In this document: positions 47,597-56,883 of the stretch, piece by piece
Numbering within the stretch: the first letter of the stretch is position 1
How the letters are laid out: each line of letters starts with the position of its first letter
From: Lacimicrobium alkaliphilum
GTDB lineage: Bacteria; Pseudomonadota; Gammaproteobacteria; Enterobacterales; Alteromonadaceae
Direction: 5' to 3'
Assembly (NCBI RefSeq): GCF_002591895.1
Contig: NZ_NISX01000015.1
Span: forward strand, 53,866-117,865
Length of the DNA: 64,000 nucleotides
Made by a program: the position numbers and the translations under genes
The notes under the pieces: model-generated
Seen by the model: the letters and a program-made list of their open reading frames with translations, nothing else
Database searches by the model: none
Told to the model about the DNA's origin: nothing

Positions 47597-48388
47597 TTAT
47601 TTTTTCTTCAGCTTTCTGGCTCCGACGAGCCCTAACAGGCCAGACAGCAGTAACAACAGCGGCGCTGGTTCCGGTATGTCAGCGCTTCCCCCCTCACCAA
47701 CAATAATCTGCATACTGGTGCGCGCCAATTCGCTGCCATCAGAGGCGAAGGCTGCCAGAAAGAAGTCATAGGTTCCATCCACAGTAGGATCGAATCCGGT
47801 AAGAAACCAGTGTGGTTTCCATGAATTCTGGGCCACATTAAAGCTGCCAATATTAGCCGAGTAATCTGCCGCTGCCGTGGCTACGCCACAGTCTGTGGCC
47901 AGGCCGCCGCCATTGCCGGTAGCATTGGTACCCAGTGCATGATCGAAGCAGGGCGCACCGTTGATCACATCAAAGCTGTCAGCAAAATTGGTCGACAGGG
48001 ACGGATCGCTGTCCAGGCCCAACAGAAAGGTCAGATCAGAGAGGTTGTAACCGCTCGAACCATCAAAATTTGTATTGATTGACCATTCGAAGCTCCACTC
48101 TGCAGTCGGCGCAGTCTGCGTCGGTGCAACTCCGGCATTAAAGCTGTAGGTGCCATCACCGTTACTGTTAAAAGTATTCTCTGGTAGGCCTGCTGCGTTG
48201 TGGCGCAACTTACCGCGTAAACCCAGTTCAACACCATTATTTTGATCGACAGTAAAGCTACCGTTGGCATTACCGCTGCCAAAGATCGCATCCGGGGTTA
48301 CATCGGCATCATACATCAGGGCGGCATTGGCAGAACCCGTCCCTAAAACGAAAGCCAGAGAAAGGCCTTTTAGTATTTTGTTTTGCAT
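47597..48388 (-). CDS. PEP-CTERM sorting-domain protein
   Basis: 263 residues. Signal peptide ending near GSANA, a Asn/Gly/Thr-rich beta-type extracellular region with two cysteines, and a C-terminal tripartite sorting signal: IPEPAP, a hydrophobic helix and a basic RKLKKK tail. Such proteins are processed by an exosortase (EpsH/XrtA type) and attached to or released from the surface with exopolysaccharide. No exosortase gene is in this window. Function unknown; biofilm matrix is a common theme. Confidence 0.88.
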   Translation of the reverse strand: MQNKILKGLSLAFVLGTGSANAALMYDADVTPDAIFGSGNANGSFTVDQNNGVELGLRGKLRHNAAGLPENTFNSNGDGTYSFNAGVAPTQTAPTAEWSFEWSINTNFDGSSGYNLSDLTFLLGLDSDPSLSTNFADSFDVINGAPCFDHALGTNATGNGGGLATDCGVATAAADYSANIGSFNVAQNSWKPHWFLTGFDPTVDGTYDFFLAAFASDGSELARTSMQIIVGEGGSADIPEPAPLLLLLSGLLGLVGARKLKKK

Positions 48389-48749
48389 TGTTATTCCTTC
48401 AAATCAACAAGTGTTTTTGTTCTATCCGTCTGTTTTTCGTTGGCACTACTCAAAGCCGTGAATGAACAGCCTGTGTTCCTTGTTGGCTGGAGGAGCTGAT
48501 ACTGACGATACACCTGTTCTGATGAATAAATTAGTTGCCAATAGAGCTCACTAAGGAGTAAAAGTGCAATATTAGAGCCACTTTTAATATCTATAAAAAA
48601 CAGTGGGTTAAATGGCCGTCTTATCAGGCTTGTTAGAAATGCTGACAGTCTTGCGGGTGTTTGTGTTCTGGCCGCGTGGAATGTGCTGGCGCCGTTGGCC
48701 AGTGAATATTATGCTGCGAAGCATGTTCCATTAACGGATAAAGATCTTT
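48389..48749. other. Divergent intergenic region, nothing recognised
   Basis: About 360 bases between the PEP-CTERM gene and the peptidase gene. It must carry both promoters. No convincing operator, RNA gene or repeat was seen. Confidence 0.3.
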
Positions 48750-49799
48750 ATGTATCAGCTAAGCGAAGTGTTGGATCTGCTTAAAATACTGATCCGTGAA
48801 CCCAGTGTGGTGGGTGCCGAGCACAGCTTTTTCCGGGTATTGCAGCGGGAACTCGAAGAGCGCGGCGCCCATGTTACCTGGTACGAAGGTTTGCTGGTGG
48901 CACAGGGAAGCGATCCTTACAGCACCATGTTTTCTGCCCATATTGACCGCCATGGGTTGATTTGCACCGGGCCTGATGAATTTCAGTATGCCGCCTTTGT
49001 GGCGGGAAACCGGTCTGACTTACTCGGCAACTCGGTATCGGAACAGTTGATCAGTAAGATTGTTGATCGCTTTGATGCCACGCCGGTGATGGCCTATGAA
49101 CCCTGGTCCGGCGCTTATCGAGGTAGCGGAAAAATAGCATCCAGTTATGTCTGTGAGCGACGCAATAACCTGATTTTCACCCTCGAAGGCATGCAGCATC
49201 TGGTTGCCGGGACGCCGGTGGCCTTTGCCGATAAGCTCAAGATCACTGACAACAGTGTCAGCGGTCAACTGGACAATGTGTTGACTGCCGCTTATCTGGT
49301 GCATTTATTCAGTCTGGGGTTTCAGGGCACGGCCTTTTTCACTGCGCAGGAAGAGGCGGGCAAGAGCTGGCGCTATCTGCTCGAATGGTTCCGCCGCTTC
49401 GGTAGCAGTACCAACAGGCTGGTGGTGGTGGATACCAGCCCCTATTCGGATCGTGGCGAGGCAGATCGTCAGCAACTGGTGCTCAGACATAAGGATGCCA
49501 ATGCGGATTTTGATCCGCAGCTGACCAATACCCTGGCTGATCTATGCCAGGCGTCAGGGTTAAGCTACAGCTATAAAGATGAGTATATAGAACAAAAAAA
49601 TGCCCTGCTGACACCAGGCCAGCAACCCCAGTCACTTGGCAGCACCGAGATGGGGCGGATTATCGCTGCTTCCAAAGGCGTGGTGACAGGCACCACCTTG
49701 CAAATACCCACCACCGGATACCACACCATGGAAGAAACGGCGTCGCTGAAATCCTGCGAAGCCTTTCTGACCCTGCTGAAGCGCCTGGCAGGGGTGTGA
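48750..49799 (+). CDS. M42/M20-like metallopeptidase (aminopeptidase)
   Basis: 349 residues, no signal peptide. Co-catalytic two-zinc peptidase layout: His-x-Asp in FSAHIDRHGL, bridging Asp in SGQLDNVLTAAYLV, the catalytic and ligand Glu pair in TAQEEAGKSW, Asp in VVVDTSPYSD and the final His in PTTGYHTMEETAS. The order fits the M42 (glutamyl aminopeptidase / endoglucanase M) group. Cytosolic peptide breakdown is the likely role. The start has only a weak ribosome binding site, and an alternative start is not excluded. Confidence 0.85.
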   Translation: MYQLSEVLDLLKILIREPSVVGAEHSFFRVLQRELEERGAHVTWYEGLLVAQGSDPYSTMFSAHIDRHGLICTGPDEFQYAAFVAGNRSDLLGNSVSEQLISKIVDRFDATPVMAYEPWSGAYRGSGKIASSYVCERRNNLIFTLEGMQHLVAGTPVAFADKLKITDNSVSGQLDNVLTAAYLVHLFSLGFQGTAFFTAQEEAGKSWRYLLEWFRRFGSSTNRLVVVDTSPYSDRGEADRQQLVLRHKDANADFDPQLTNTLADLCQASGLSYSYKDEYIEQKNALLTPGQQPQSLGSTEMGRIIAASKGVVTGTTLQIPTTGYHTMEETASLKSCEAFLTLLKRLAGV

Positions 49800-50105
49800 C
49801 CTTAAACTGCGTTAAACATAATTCACCGCAGAGCCACCCCGCACCTTTGCTTTTTTAGATTAGGTGTATATTCCTCAAGAAGCGGCTAAGCAAAGGGGCT
49901 GGACAGGCGGAGGGCACAGAGGTTCTAAGGCATGGGGCACTGCGTTTCTCCGTGTTCTCTGTGCCTCTGTGGTTATTATGGCCTTTTGTTAAAGGTCGCT
50001 GGACTTGTCCAGCACCTTTGATGACTCAATGCTAAGGTGGTGCGTTTTGGATATTCAAAGGCTGCTGGATGCCCGATAACAACATTCGGGCATGACTGAG
50101 CGCCG
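49800..50105. other. Intergenic region with dispersed-repeat modules
   Basis: About 305 bases with no gene. It holds a tract around 49945-49980 with wording like CTCCGTGTTCTCTGTGCCTC similar to that before the sigma gene at 29828, a short hairpin CTGGAC-TT-GTCCAG at 49999-50012, the module GTCCAGCACCTTTGAT (50007-50022) and most of the 43-base repeat at 50065-50107. Both modules recur at 51832-51911. Confidence 0.45.
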
Positions 50106-50107
50106 TT
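50065..50107. repeat. Dispersed 43-bp repeat, copy 1
   Basis: Starts CTGGATGCCCGATAAC and contains the hairpin GCCCGA ... TCGGGC. It matches 51832-51874 at 39 of 43 positions. The two copies flank the amidase gene in the same orientation. Confidence 0.7.
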
Positions 50108-51659
50108 ACAAAGGCGGTGGCTTGCGGTGCTGGCTGGCCTGTTCGTAGCCATAGGCCGCTTCAATCAGCACCGGCTCCGAGTTGGCGGTACCAAAAAAGC
50201 TTAAGCCCACGGGCAGAGCAGGACTGCCAGGTACTTCGATAAACCCCATGGGTACCGTGATATGAGGGTAGCCTGCCACAGCGGCAGCAGAGCTGGCAGA
50301 GCCCATATAATGATCGCCGTTAATATGATCGATTTTCCAGGCCGGACTTACAGTGGGTGCAATCAGTAAGTGGAGATTATGCTTTTCCAGTACGGCATCG
50401 ATACCTTCTTTGCCCGCCAGGCGCTTGGCTCTGGCCAGGGCTTGTTGGTAGTCCTGCTGCTGATCTTCAGTGCGCTGTACGGCCATTTCAAACAGCTCCT
50501 GTCCGTAAATAGACAGCTCAATATCTGAAGCCTGATTGGCCGCAATCAGATCGCTCAAACCCGAATAGGGTAAATCGGTGCCCGCCAGATAGGCAGCCAG
50601 ATCAGCTTTAAACTCGTGCAGCAGCACGGTAAATTCATCTTCCGACCACTTGCGCAGGGTTTCGATATTGGCATCCTCCACCAGAATGGCACCGCGGGCT
50701 TCTAATATCTCCAACTGGGCCTCAAACTGTTTGTCGAGTAGCTCATGATAACCAGTCAGATTGCGCACGATGCCGATACGTTTGCCCTTCAGGCCTTCCT
50801 CCTGCAGATGACTGAGCCAGTCGGTATTGGTAGCAAAGGAAGCCGGGTCAGTGCTGTCTTTTCCCTGCATGGATGCCAGCATAATAACAGCATCTCTGAG
50901 GGTGCGGGCCATGGGCCCGGCGGTATCCTGACTATGGGCAATCGGAATAATGCCATCGCGACTGATAAGTCCTAATGTTGGTTTGATGGTAACAATGCCA
51001 TTAACAGCTGCCGGGCACACCAGTGAGCCGTCGGTCTCGGTGCCCACTGCTATGGTCACCATATTGGCGGCTACTGCAATAGCAGAACCGCCACTGGAAC
51101 CGCAAGGTGAGGTGCTGGGATCATAGGGATTTCTGGCCTGACCGCCCAAAGCGCTCCAGCCAGAGCTGGAGCGCTGACCACGGAAATTGGCCCACTCAGA
51201 TAAGTTTGCCTTACCCAGGATAATGGCACCAGCCGCTTGGAGTCTGGTGACCAGAAAGGCATTATCAGCCGGAAGATTATCTTTGAGCAGTTCAGAGCCT
51301 GCGGTGTTGGCCAGACCCACACTATCGATATTGTCCTTAAGTAATACCGGAATACCGTGCAAAGGCCCTAGCATCTCGCCCTGATTGCGTAATCTGTCCA
51401 GTTCTCTGGCGCGCTTTACGGCGTCTTTATTGATGCTGATTACTGCCCTTAATTCGGGCCCCTGACGGTTATATTTTTCGATCCGGTGCAAATAGAAGTT
51501 CACCAACTGCTCAGAGCTTAGCTCGCCCTTGTTCATCCGAGCCTGCAAAGAGGCCACATCGGCTTCAATCAGATCAGCATAATCGGGCTGAGTCGATGTA
51601 CCAGCGCAGCTACTGAGCAGTAGTATCAGCGCAAATGACAGTGAAAAATGTTTAAGCAT
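50106..51659 (-). CDS. Amidase-signature lipoprotein
   Basis: 517 residues. Lipoprotein signal with lipobox LLSSC at the N-terminus, so the enzyme is probably anchored in the envelope. Amidase-signature triad: Lys in PVLLKDNIDS, cis-Ser in SSGGSAIAVAANM and nucleophile Ser in GTETDGSLVCPA. It hydrolyses amides of unknown identity; exported amidases of this type may release acyl or amino groups from peptides. Flanked on both sides by copies of a dispersed repeat. Confidence 0.9.
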   Translation of the reverse strand: MLKHFSLSFALILLLSSCAGTSTQPDYADLIEADVASLQARMNKGELSSEQLVNFYLHRIEKYNRQGPELRAVISINKDAVKRARELDRLRNQGEMLGPLHGIPVLLKDNIDSVGLANTAGSELLKDNLPADNAFLVTRLQAAGAIILGKANLSEWANFRGQRSSSGWSALGGQARNPYDPSTSPCGSSGGSAIAVAANMVTIAVGTETDGSLVCPAAVNGIVTIKPTLGLISRDGIIPIAHSQDTAGPMARTLRDAVIMLASMQGKDSTDPASFATNTDWLSHLQEEGLKGKRIGIVRNLTGYHELLDKQFEAQLEILEARGAILVEDANIETLRKWSEDEFTVLLHEFKADLAAYLAGTDLPYSGLSDLIAANQASDIELSIYGQELFEMAVQRTEDQQQDYQQALARAKRLAGKEGIDAVLEKHNLHLLIAPTVSPAWKIDHINGDHYMGSASSAAAVAGYPHITVPMGFIEVPGSPALPVGLSFFGTANSEPVLIEAAYGYEQASQHRKPPPL

Positions 51660-51969
51660 TGAGGGCTACCAGTTTTTGTTACCGTGCGGTTACTTTAAAG
51701 TATTTTGCCTGTTTTATTCAGTGTTTGCGTCAACCAACCGATTTTTAAGATGAGGTAGACACTCACTATCCACTACATAGCACGGAACAAACAGATTTTT
51801 ACTGCCGTAAACTAACCACCATAAAAGGGCTCTGGATGCCCGATAACTGCATTCGGGCATGACTGAACGTCGTTCCCGCGGCAGTTGGCGGGCATGTCCA
51901 GCACCTTTGATTGCAGGGGGCTAATAGTTGGCACTTTGGTAATTTAAATGGCTGCAGGCTGATAACTTA
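51660..51969. other. Intergenic region with repeat modules
   Basis: About 310 bases with no gene. It contains copy 2 of the 43-base repeat and, at 51896-51911, a perfect copy of GTCCAGCACCTTTGAT that is also found at 50007-50022, in the reverse order relative to copy 1. Confidence 0.45.
51832..51874. repeat. Dispersed 43-bp repeat, copy 2
   Basis: Same 43-base unit as 50065-50107 with four differences, including the GCCCGA ... TCGGGC hairpin whose arms are unchanged while the loop differs (AA versus TG). Confidence 0.7.
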
Positions 51970-53013
51970 TCAGCCCGTTACCAGAGATCGCTGCTCTGCC
52001 ATTCCCATAGCCAGTAACAGCGGATCCTGCTGCTGACGGCTGATAAATCCGGCCTTGTCGGTAATGCCCTGCCAGCGGTTCTGGATCAGGCACTGGCCGG
52101 TGGCGCCGCCTAAGGTGGCACCGGGGCCGAGAATAATCAGCTTATCCGGTGCAAATTCCTTCAGTGCTACCATAATGGCAGCAGAGTAGTCATAGGGTGC
52201 CACCACCTGAGTATCCAGGGTGTAGCGGTACAGGGCATCCAGCTCGGTGCTGTAGGGTTGCCATATCTTACCCTGCCCATCGATCAGCGGTAGTGTCGGC
52301 TTGCTGAACAAGGAGGTGGGCAGAACCTGCCGGGCTTTTTCGGAAATGCTCTTTAGCAGCGGGGTGTGAAAGGCGGCATGGTTAAACAGGCGCATGGGGT
52401 ATCTGTCCTGCACCTTGGGCAGGCGCTGCTCCATTTCCTTCAGGCCCTTGTCGTTGCCGCCCAGTACCAGATAGCCGCCAAGATAAATCGATACATAGAC
52501 TTCAGCACCACTCTGGTGATTGGCCTCAGCCATCCAGTTCTGGATATCCGCTTGCAGCGCTCGATCCGGCAGCCAGTTTTCATCCACCACAGGGTAGATC
52601 ATCTGCCCGCCAATCAGTTTACCGGCCATCATCGAGCCCATGGTATTAATCAGCTCGATAGACTGCTGTTCGCCTAACGCCCCGGCCATGGCCAGCGCAA
52701 TATACCAGCCCATGGAATTGCCGGTCACCGCAACAATCTCATATTGCTCGGTATCAATGGCTTCAAAATCCCCTCTGGCGCAGGCATAGATCAGGGCCGA
52801 GGCATTCTCACCGGCGGTATGCTGGCGCATATTGTAGGCGCTCATGGCATCCAGTTCGCTCACCGGCATCTGCCCCTGGCCGTGGCGGTAGCTGTCAATC
52901 ACATCCAGAATATGGCCTTTATCAGCGTGGTTACGGCGAAAATAACCCAGTTCGTCTTTGTTGTAGGTGCCCCGGCCCGGGCAAATGACCACGGCGGTTT
53001 GTTTAGCGCTCAT
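51970..53013 (-). CDS. FabD-like acyltransferase with altered specificity residue
   Basis: 347 residues. Acyl-transferase fold with nucleophile Ser100 in GNSMG and the catalytic His in FNHAAFHTPLL. The Arg that binds the malonyl carboxylate in FabD (in an LRG-type motif after the nucleophile) appears replaced: here the segment reads INTMGSMM. A non-carboxylated acyl substrate is therefore more likely than malonyl. The start overlaps the stop of the fused E1 gene (TGATG), so the two products are probably made together and may act on the same acyl group. Confidence 0.8.
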   Translation of the reverse strand: MSAKQTAVVICPGRGTYNKDELGYFRRNHADKGHILDVIDSYRHGQGQMPVSELDAMSAYNMRQHTAGENASALIYACARGDFEAIDTEQYEIVAVTGNSMGWYIALAMAGALGEQQSIELINTMGSMMAGKLIGGQMIYPVVDENWLPDRALQADIQNWMAEANHQSGAEVYVSIYLGGYLVLGGNDKGLKEMEQRLPKVQDRYPMRLFNHAAFHTPLLKSISEKARQVLPTSLFSKPTLPLIDGQGKIWQPYSTELDALYRYTLDTQVVAPYDYSAAIMVALKEFAPDKLIILGPGATLGGATGQCLIQNRWQGITDKAGFISRQQQDPLLLAMGMAEQRSLVTG

Positions 53014-55265
53014 CAGCCGACCCCACGTATATTATTGTTTTTACTACTAATGCCCTGAACCATGCTCTGAGCCAGTTCCACTATCTGTTCAGTACCGGGC
53101 AGCACCTGATAACTGGCATTGCCCAGCGGAATAAAGCTGTCTTCGGCGCATAATCTTGTGATCTGCCGCTGTTGCTGACTGGCCTGATCCGCTTCATGCA
53201 GCAGGGTCACCAGCGCTTCACTGACCGAACCGCTCTTGCGGCACTCATCCACAATCAGCACCTTATCGAAGCCCTGAGCATGTTCGACAATGGCCTTTTC
53301 ATTCAGTGGCACCAGCCAGCGCAGATCCAGCACGGTGCAGTGAATACCCTGCTGTTGCAGGATTTTCTCGGCCTGACGGCTGAGATAATAGCCATTGCCA
53401 TAGCTGATAATGCACAGGTCCTTGCCATCGCCGTAGCGGCCCGGCTCGCCCAGAGCGATGGGCTGGTTTTGTGCCGGTGGCAGATAATCGAAAGACCAGA
53501 GGTTGTCGCCTTCCTCGTGCAGATCTTTTTTCATATACAGGGCGATGGGTTCGAGGAAAACCACCAGGCGCTGTTCTTCTTTGGCCAGGCGCACACATTC
53601 GCGCAGCATGGCTACGGCGTCGGCGCCATTAGAGGGGCAGGCCAGGATCAGCCCGGGAATATCCCGGAACAGGGTAAAGGAATTGTCATTGTGAAAATGC
53701 CCGCCAAAGCCTTTCTGGTAGGCCAGCCCGGCGATGCGGATCACCATGGGGTTGGTGTACTGACCGTTGGAGAAAAACGACAGCGTGGCCGCTTCGCCAC
53801 GGATCTGATCTTCGGCGTTATGCACATAGGCCAGAAACTGGATCTCCGGGATCGGCAACAGGCCGTTATGGGCCATGCCGATGGCCATCCCCAGTATCGA
53901 TTGTTCATCGAGCAGGGTATTGATCACTCTGGGCACACCGAATTTCTCGCACAATTTGGCGGTAACATTGTAGACGCCGCCTTTTTTGCCCACATCTTCA
54001 CCGCAAAGGACGATTTCCTGATGCTGAGCCATCAGATCCATCAGCGCCCAGTTGATCAGCTTGGCCAGGTGTTGAGGCTTGCCAAGATTGTGTTTTTCAT
54101 GGGCAAACAGGGCTGAGCGTTTATCTTCAGCTACCCCAGCAAGTGCCGGAAGCTTACGCTTGGGCGGGATCACAGAGGCAAGCACCTGCTCCTTATTCAC
54201 CAGTCTTGGGCGGCTGGCCGCTTCTTTGCTGATGCGCTGTACCCGTTGTTCCACCTCGTTATACAGGGCGATAATCTCATCGCCACTGAGAACGCCCTGC
54301 TCCATAAGTATGGCAGCGCTATGCAACAGCGGATCCTGAGCTTCGGTGCTTTCGATAGCATGCAGGTTGCGATAAGCAAATTCAGAGTCGGAGCCGGCAT
54401 GGCCGAGTAGTCGCACCGTGCGCATATGCAAAAACAGTGGCTTGCGGTGTTTACGCACCCAGTTCGCCGCCTGGCTGACGGTGTTAAAGGTATCCAGCAG
54501 ATTCAGGCCATCACAATAGCGGTATTCCAGCGAGGCGCGGTTGGCAAAATTGGCGTGGATCCAGCCCTGAGGGGTAGGGGTAGAGATGCCGATACCGTTA
54601 TCTTCACAGACAAACAGCATGGGCATGGGCACCGACTGATAGGCCGCCCAGCACGCTGCATTAATGGCACCCAACGAAGTGGAATGATTGGCCGACGCAT
54701 CGCCGAAACTGCAATACACAATGCCGTCTTTGGGCATCACCGATTCGGTGCCAAGCTTCCTGTTCAGGGCAATACTGTGCGCCGTACCCATAGCCTTGGG
54801 AAGATGTGAGGCAATGGTGCTGGTTTGCGGCGGAATAAACATTTTCTTGCTACCCAATACCTTATGGCGCCCGCCGGAGATGGGGTCTTCTGCTGAGGCC
54901 GCAAAAGACAGCAACATGTCAAATAAAGGTGTACTGCCGGGGTATTGTTTGGCGCGCTGAATGGCAAAGGCACCACTGCGGTAATGCAAAAAGGCCATAT
55001 CGTCAGGACGCAGGGCGGCGGCACAGGCGGCATTGCCCTCATGGCCGGCACTGCCGATAGTATAAAAGCTCTGCCCCAGCTTTTGCATGCGCCGGGACTC
55101 GAGATCCAGATGCCGGCTCATCACCTGGGTTTCAAATAAATCCACCAACTGGCCGTGATTCAATCCGGCATCCACTGTGGTCATCTTTAGTGCTGGTTTG
55201 GGCAGTGTTCTTTGCTCAATCTGGCGGATCAGATTCTGTCTGACGATACTATTGCGATCCAACAT
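53013..55265 (-). CDS. Fused alpha-beta E1 2-oxoacid dehydrogenase (TPP-dependent)
   Basis: 750 residues. The N-terminal half (about 30-370) is an E1-alpha TPP domain with FGDASANHSTSLGAINAAC ... CEDNG. The C-terminal half (about 395-740) is E1-beta with VLCGEDVGKKGGVYNVT and a transketolase C-terminal domain (LDLRWLVPLNEKAI). It resembles branched-chain 2-oxoacid (2-oxoisovalerate) dehydrogenase E1 as a single chain. No E2 or E3 gene is next to it; instead an acyltransferase gene overlaps it. GGAG lies before the ATG. The true acyl acceptor is not evident. Confidence 0.88.
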   Translation of the reverse strand: MLDRNSIVRQNLIRQIEQRTLPKPALKMTTVDAGLNHGQLVDLFETQVMSRHLDLESRRMQKLGQSFYTIGSAGHEGNAACAAALRPDDMAFLHYRSGAFAIQRAKQYPGSTPLFDMLLSFAASAEDPISGGRHKVLGSKKMFIPPQTSTIASHLPKAMGTAHSIALNRKLGTESVMPKDGIVYCSFGDASANHSTSLGAINAACWAAYQSVPMPMLFVCEDNGIGISTPTPQGWIHANFANRASLEYRYCDGLNLLDTFNTVSQAANWVRKHRKPLFLHMRTVRLLGHAGSDSEFAYRNLHAIESTEAQDPLLHSAAILMEQGVLSGDEIIALYNEVEQRVQRISKEAASRPRLVNKEQVLASVIPPKRKLPALAGVAEDKRSALFAHEKHNLGKPQHLAKLINWALMDLMAQHQEIVLCGEDVGKKGGVYNVTAKLCEKFGVPRVINTLLDEQSILGMAIGMAHNGLLPIPEIQFLAYVHNAEDQIRGEAATLSFFSNGQYTNPMVIRIAGLAYQKGFGGHFHNDNSFTLFRDIPGLILACPSNGADAVAMLRECVRLAKEEQRLVVFLEPIALYMKKDLHEEGDNLWSFDYLPPAQNQPIALGEPGRYGDGKDLCIISYGNGYYLSRQAEKILQQQGIHCTVLDLRWLVPLNEKAIVEHAQGFDKVLIVDECRKSGSVSEALVTLLHEADQASQQQRQITRLCAEDSFIPLGNASYQVLPGTEQIVELAQSMVQGISSKNNNIRGVG

Positions 55266-55461
55266 CTGTCACTCCTGAATACCGCCGCAGCGCAGGTAAA
55301 ATTGATTGGCGGTTTAAATTTTTGCATCACTGTTGGCAGGCGCTGTCGATGCAATTCAGAACACGCGGTAAATCCTTCCCCGGACGCTCCGCCACAGCAT
55401 CCATGCTGTGGAGGGTTCAGAATTACATCAACAGAACCTGACTCATAGTCTGGACATTGAT

Positions 55462-56637
55462 TTAACCGAAAGCCTGCAATCCGGTTTGTGCCCGGCCGAG
55501 GATCAGCGCATGTACATCATGGGTGCCTTCGTAGGTGTTGACCGCTTCGAGGTTCATCACATGGCGGATAACGTGGAATTCATCTGCGATGCCGTTACCG
55601 CCATGCATATCCCGGGCGACCCGGGCAATATCCAGAGCTTTACCGCAGGAATTACGCTTAATCAGGGAAATCGCTTCTGGGGCGAGCAGATTCTGATCCA
55701 TCAGCCGCCCGGCCTGGATACAGGCCATCAGGCCGGTAGTGATCTCGGTTTGCATATCCGCGAGTTTCTTCTGGATCAGCTGAGTGGCCGCTAAGGGGCG
55801 GCCGAATTGCTCGCGATCGAGCGTATACTGACGGGCCGCATGCCAGCAGAACTCTGCTGCACCCAGCGCGCCCCAGGAAATACCATAACGAGCCTTGTTT
55901 AAACAACCAAAAGGGCCTTTGAGTCCACTGACATTAGGCAGCAGGTTTTCTTCCGGCACCAGCACATTGTCCATCACGATTTCGCCGGTAATGGAGGCGC
56001 GTAGCGAGAATTTACCTTCGATTTTTGGTGCGCTTAAGCCGGGCATGCCTTTTTCCAGCACAAAGCCGCGAATTTCGCCGTCAAGCTTGCCCCACACTAC
56101 AAATACATCGGCGATAGGGGAGTTAGTGATCCACATCTTGGTGCCGGTGAGCTTATAGCCGCCGTCTACTTTGACGGCCCGGGTGGCCATACTGCCCGGA
56201 TCGGAACCGGCGTTAGGTTCGGTCAGGCCAAAACAGCCCACCCATTCGCCGGTTGCTAATTTAGGCAGGTATTTCTGACGCTGTTCTTCACTGCCGTAGG
56301 CATGAATAGGGTGCATCACCAGTGAAGACTGCACGCTCATGGCGCTGCGATAACCACTGTCGACCCGCTCCACTTCCCGGGCTACCAGGCCATAGACCAC
56401 ATGATTGACCCCTGCGCAGCCGTATTCCTCCGGCAGGGTGGCACCCAGCAGGCCCAGTTCACCCAGCTCATTCATGATTTCGCGGTCGAAAATTTCTTCG
56501 CGGTTGGCCATCAGCACCCTTGGCATCAGGCGCTCCTGACAGTACTGATGGGCGCTGTCGCGGATCATGCGCTCTTCTTCGGTTAACATGGATTCCAGTG
56601 ATAACGGGTCTTGCCAGTTGAAAGCGGGTTTTGCCAT
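55462..56637 (-). CDS. gcdH: Glutaryl-CoA dehydrogenase
   Basis: 391 residues. FAD-dependent acyl-CoA dehydrogenase that oxidises and decarboxylates glutaryl-CoA to crotonyl-CoA in lysine and tryptophan breakdown. FAD and substrate motifs are [16 protein letters not shown] and [18 protein letters not shown]; the catalytic Glu is in [20 protein letters not shown], typical of GcdH. The divergent LysR-type gene upstream is probably its regulator. Confidence 0.93.
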   Translation of the reverse strand: MAKPAFNWQDPLSLESMLTEEERMIRDSAHQYCQERLMPRVLMANREEIFDREIMNELGELGLLGATLPEEYGCAGVNHVVYGLVAREVERVDSGYRSAMSVQSSLVMHPIHAYGSEEQRQKYLPKLATGEWVGCFGLTEPNAGSDPGSMATRAVKVDGGYKLTGTKMWITNSPIADVFVVWGKLDGEIRGFVLEKGMPGLSAPKIEGKFSLRASITGEIVMDNVLVPEENLLPNVSGLKGPFGCLNKARYGISWGALGAAEFCWHAARQYTLDREQFGRPLAATQLIQKKLADMQTEITTGLMACIQAGRLMDQNLLAPEAISLIKRNSCGKALDIARVARDMHGGNGIADEFHVIRHVMNLEAVNTYEGTHDVHALILGRAQTGLQAFG

Positions 56638-56690
56638 AACGAATACACCTGATTGTTTACAAAAACGGTTGCCTGGTAAAAGTGGTGTCT

Positions 56691-56779
56691 AAAAAGTGGG
56701 GTCAGAGTAAACTTTTCTGTCTATTGCTCAGCCAAAGAAATAGAACTGTGCGTTAAAGTTTACTCTGACCCCACTTTTT
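56691..56779. repeat. Perfect 25-bp inverted repeat, 89-bp palindromic element
   Basis: Arms 56691-56715 and 56755-56779 are exact reverse complements (they begin AAAAAGTGGGGTCAGAG on the plus strand). The 39-base loop has an inner CTATT/AATAG pairing. The GGGGTCAGAGTAAA wording is common in gammaproteobacterial REP-like units mobilised by RAYT (Y1) transposases. It sits in the gcdH-LysR intergenic region and would form a strong hairpin in either transcript. Confidence 0.85.
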
Positions 56780-56851
56780 GTTCAGCCTGATACCGATACT
56801 AAGCCCAATTTAGTTAAAGGAATAGTACCAATTTTCTTTATTAGGTATAGT

Positions 56852-56867
56852 TTAGATCTATATCTAA
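56852..56867 (+). promoter_or_regulatory. Candidate LysR-type binding palindrome
   Basis: TTAGAT-CTAT-ATCTAA, a perfect 6-bp inverted repeat with the T-N11-A form, 17 bases before the LysR gene start in the shared gcdH promoter region. Confidence 0.45.
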
Positions 56868-56883
56868 GCGGACCGGATACACA

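Noticed and set aside
53172..54116. Long plus-strand open frame of 314 codons inside the E1 gene
   Set aside because: Antisense shadow of a clearly conserved dehydrogenase; no family motif.
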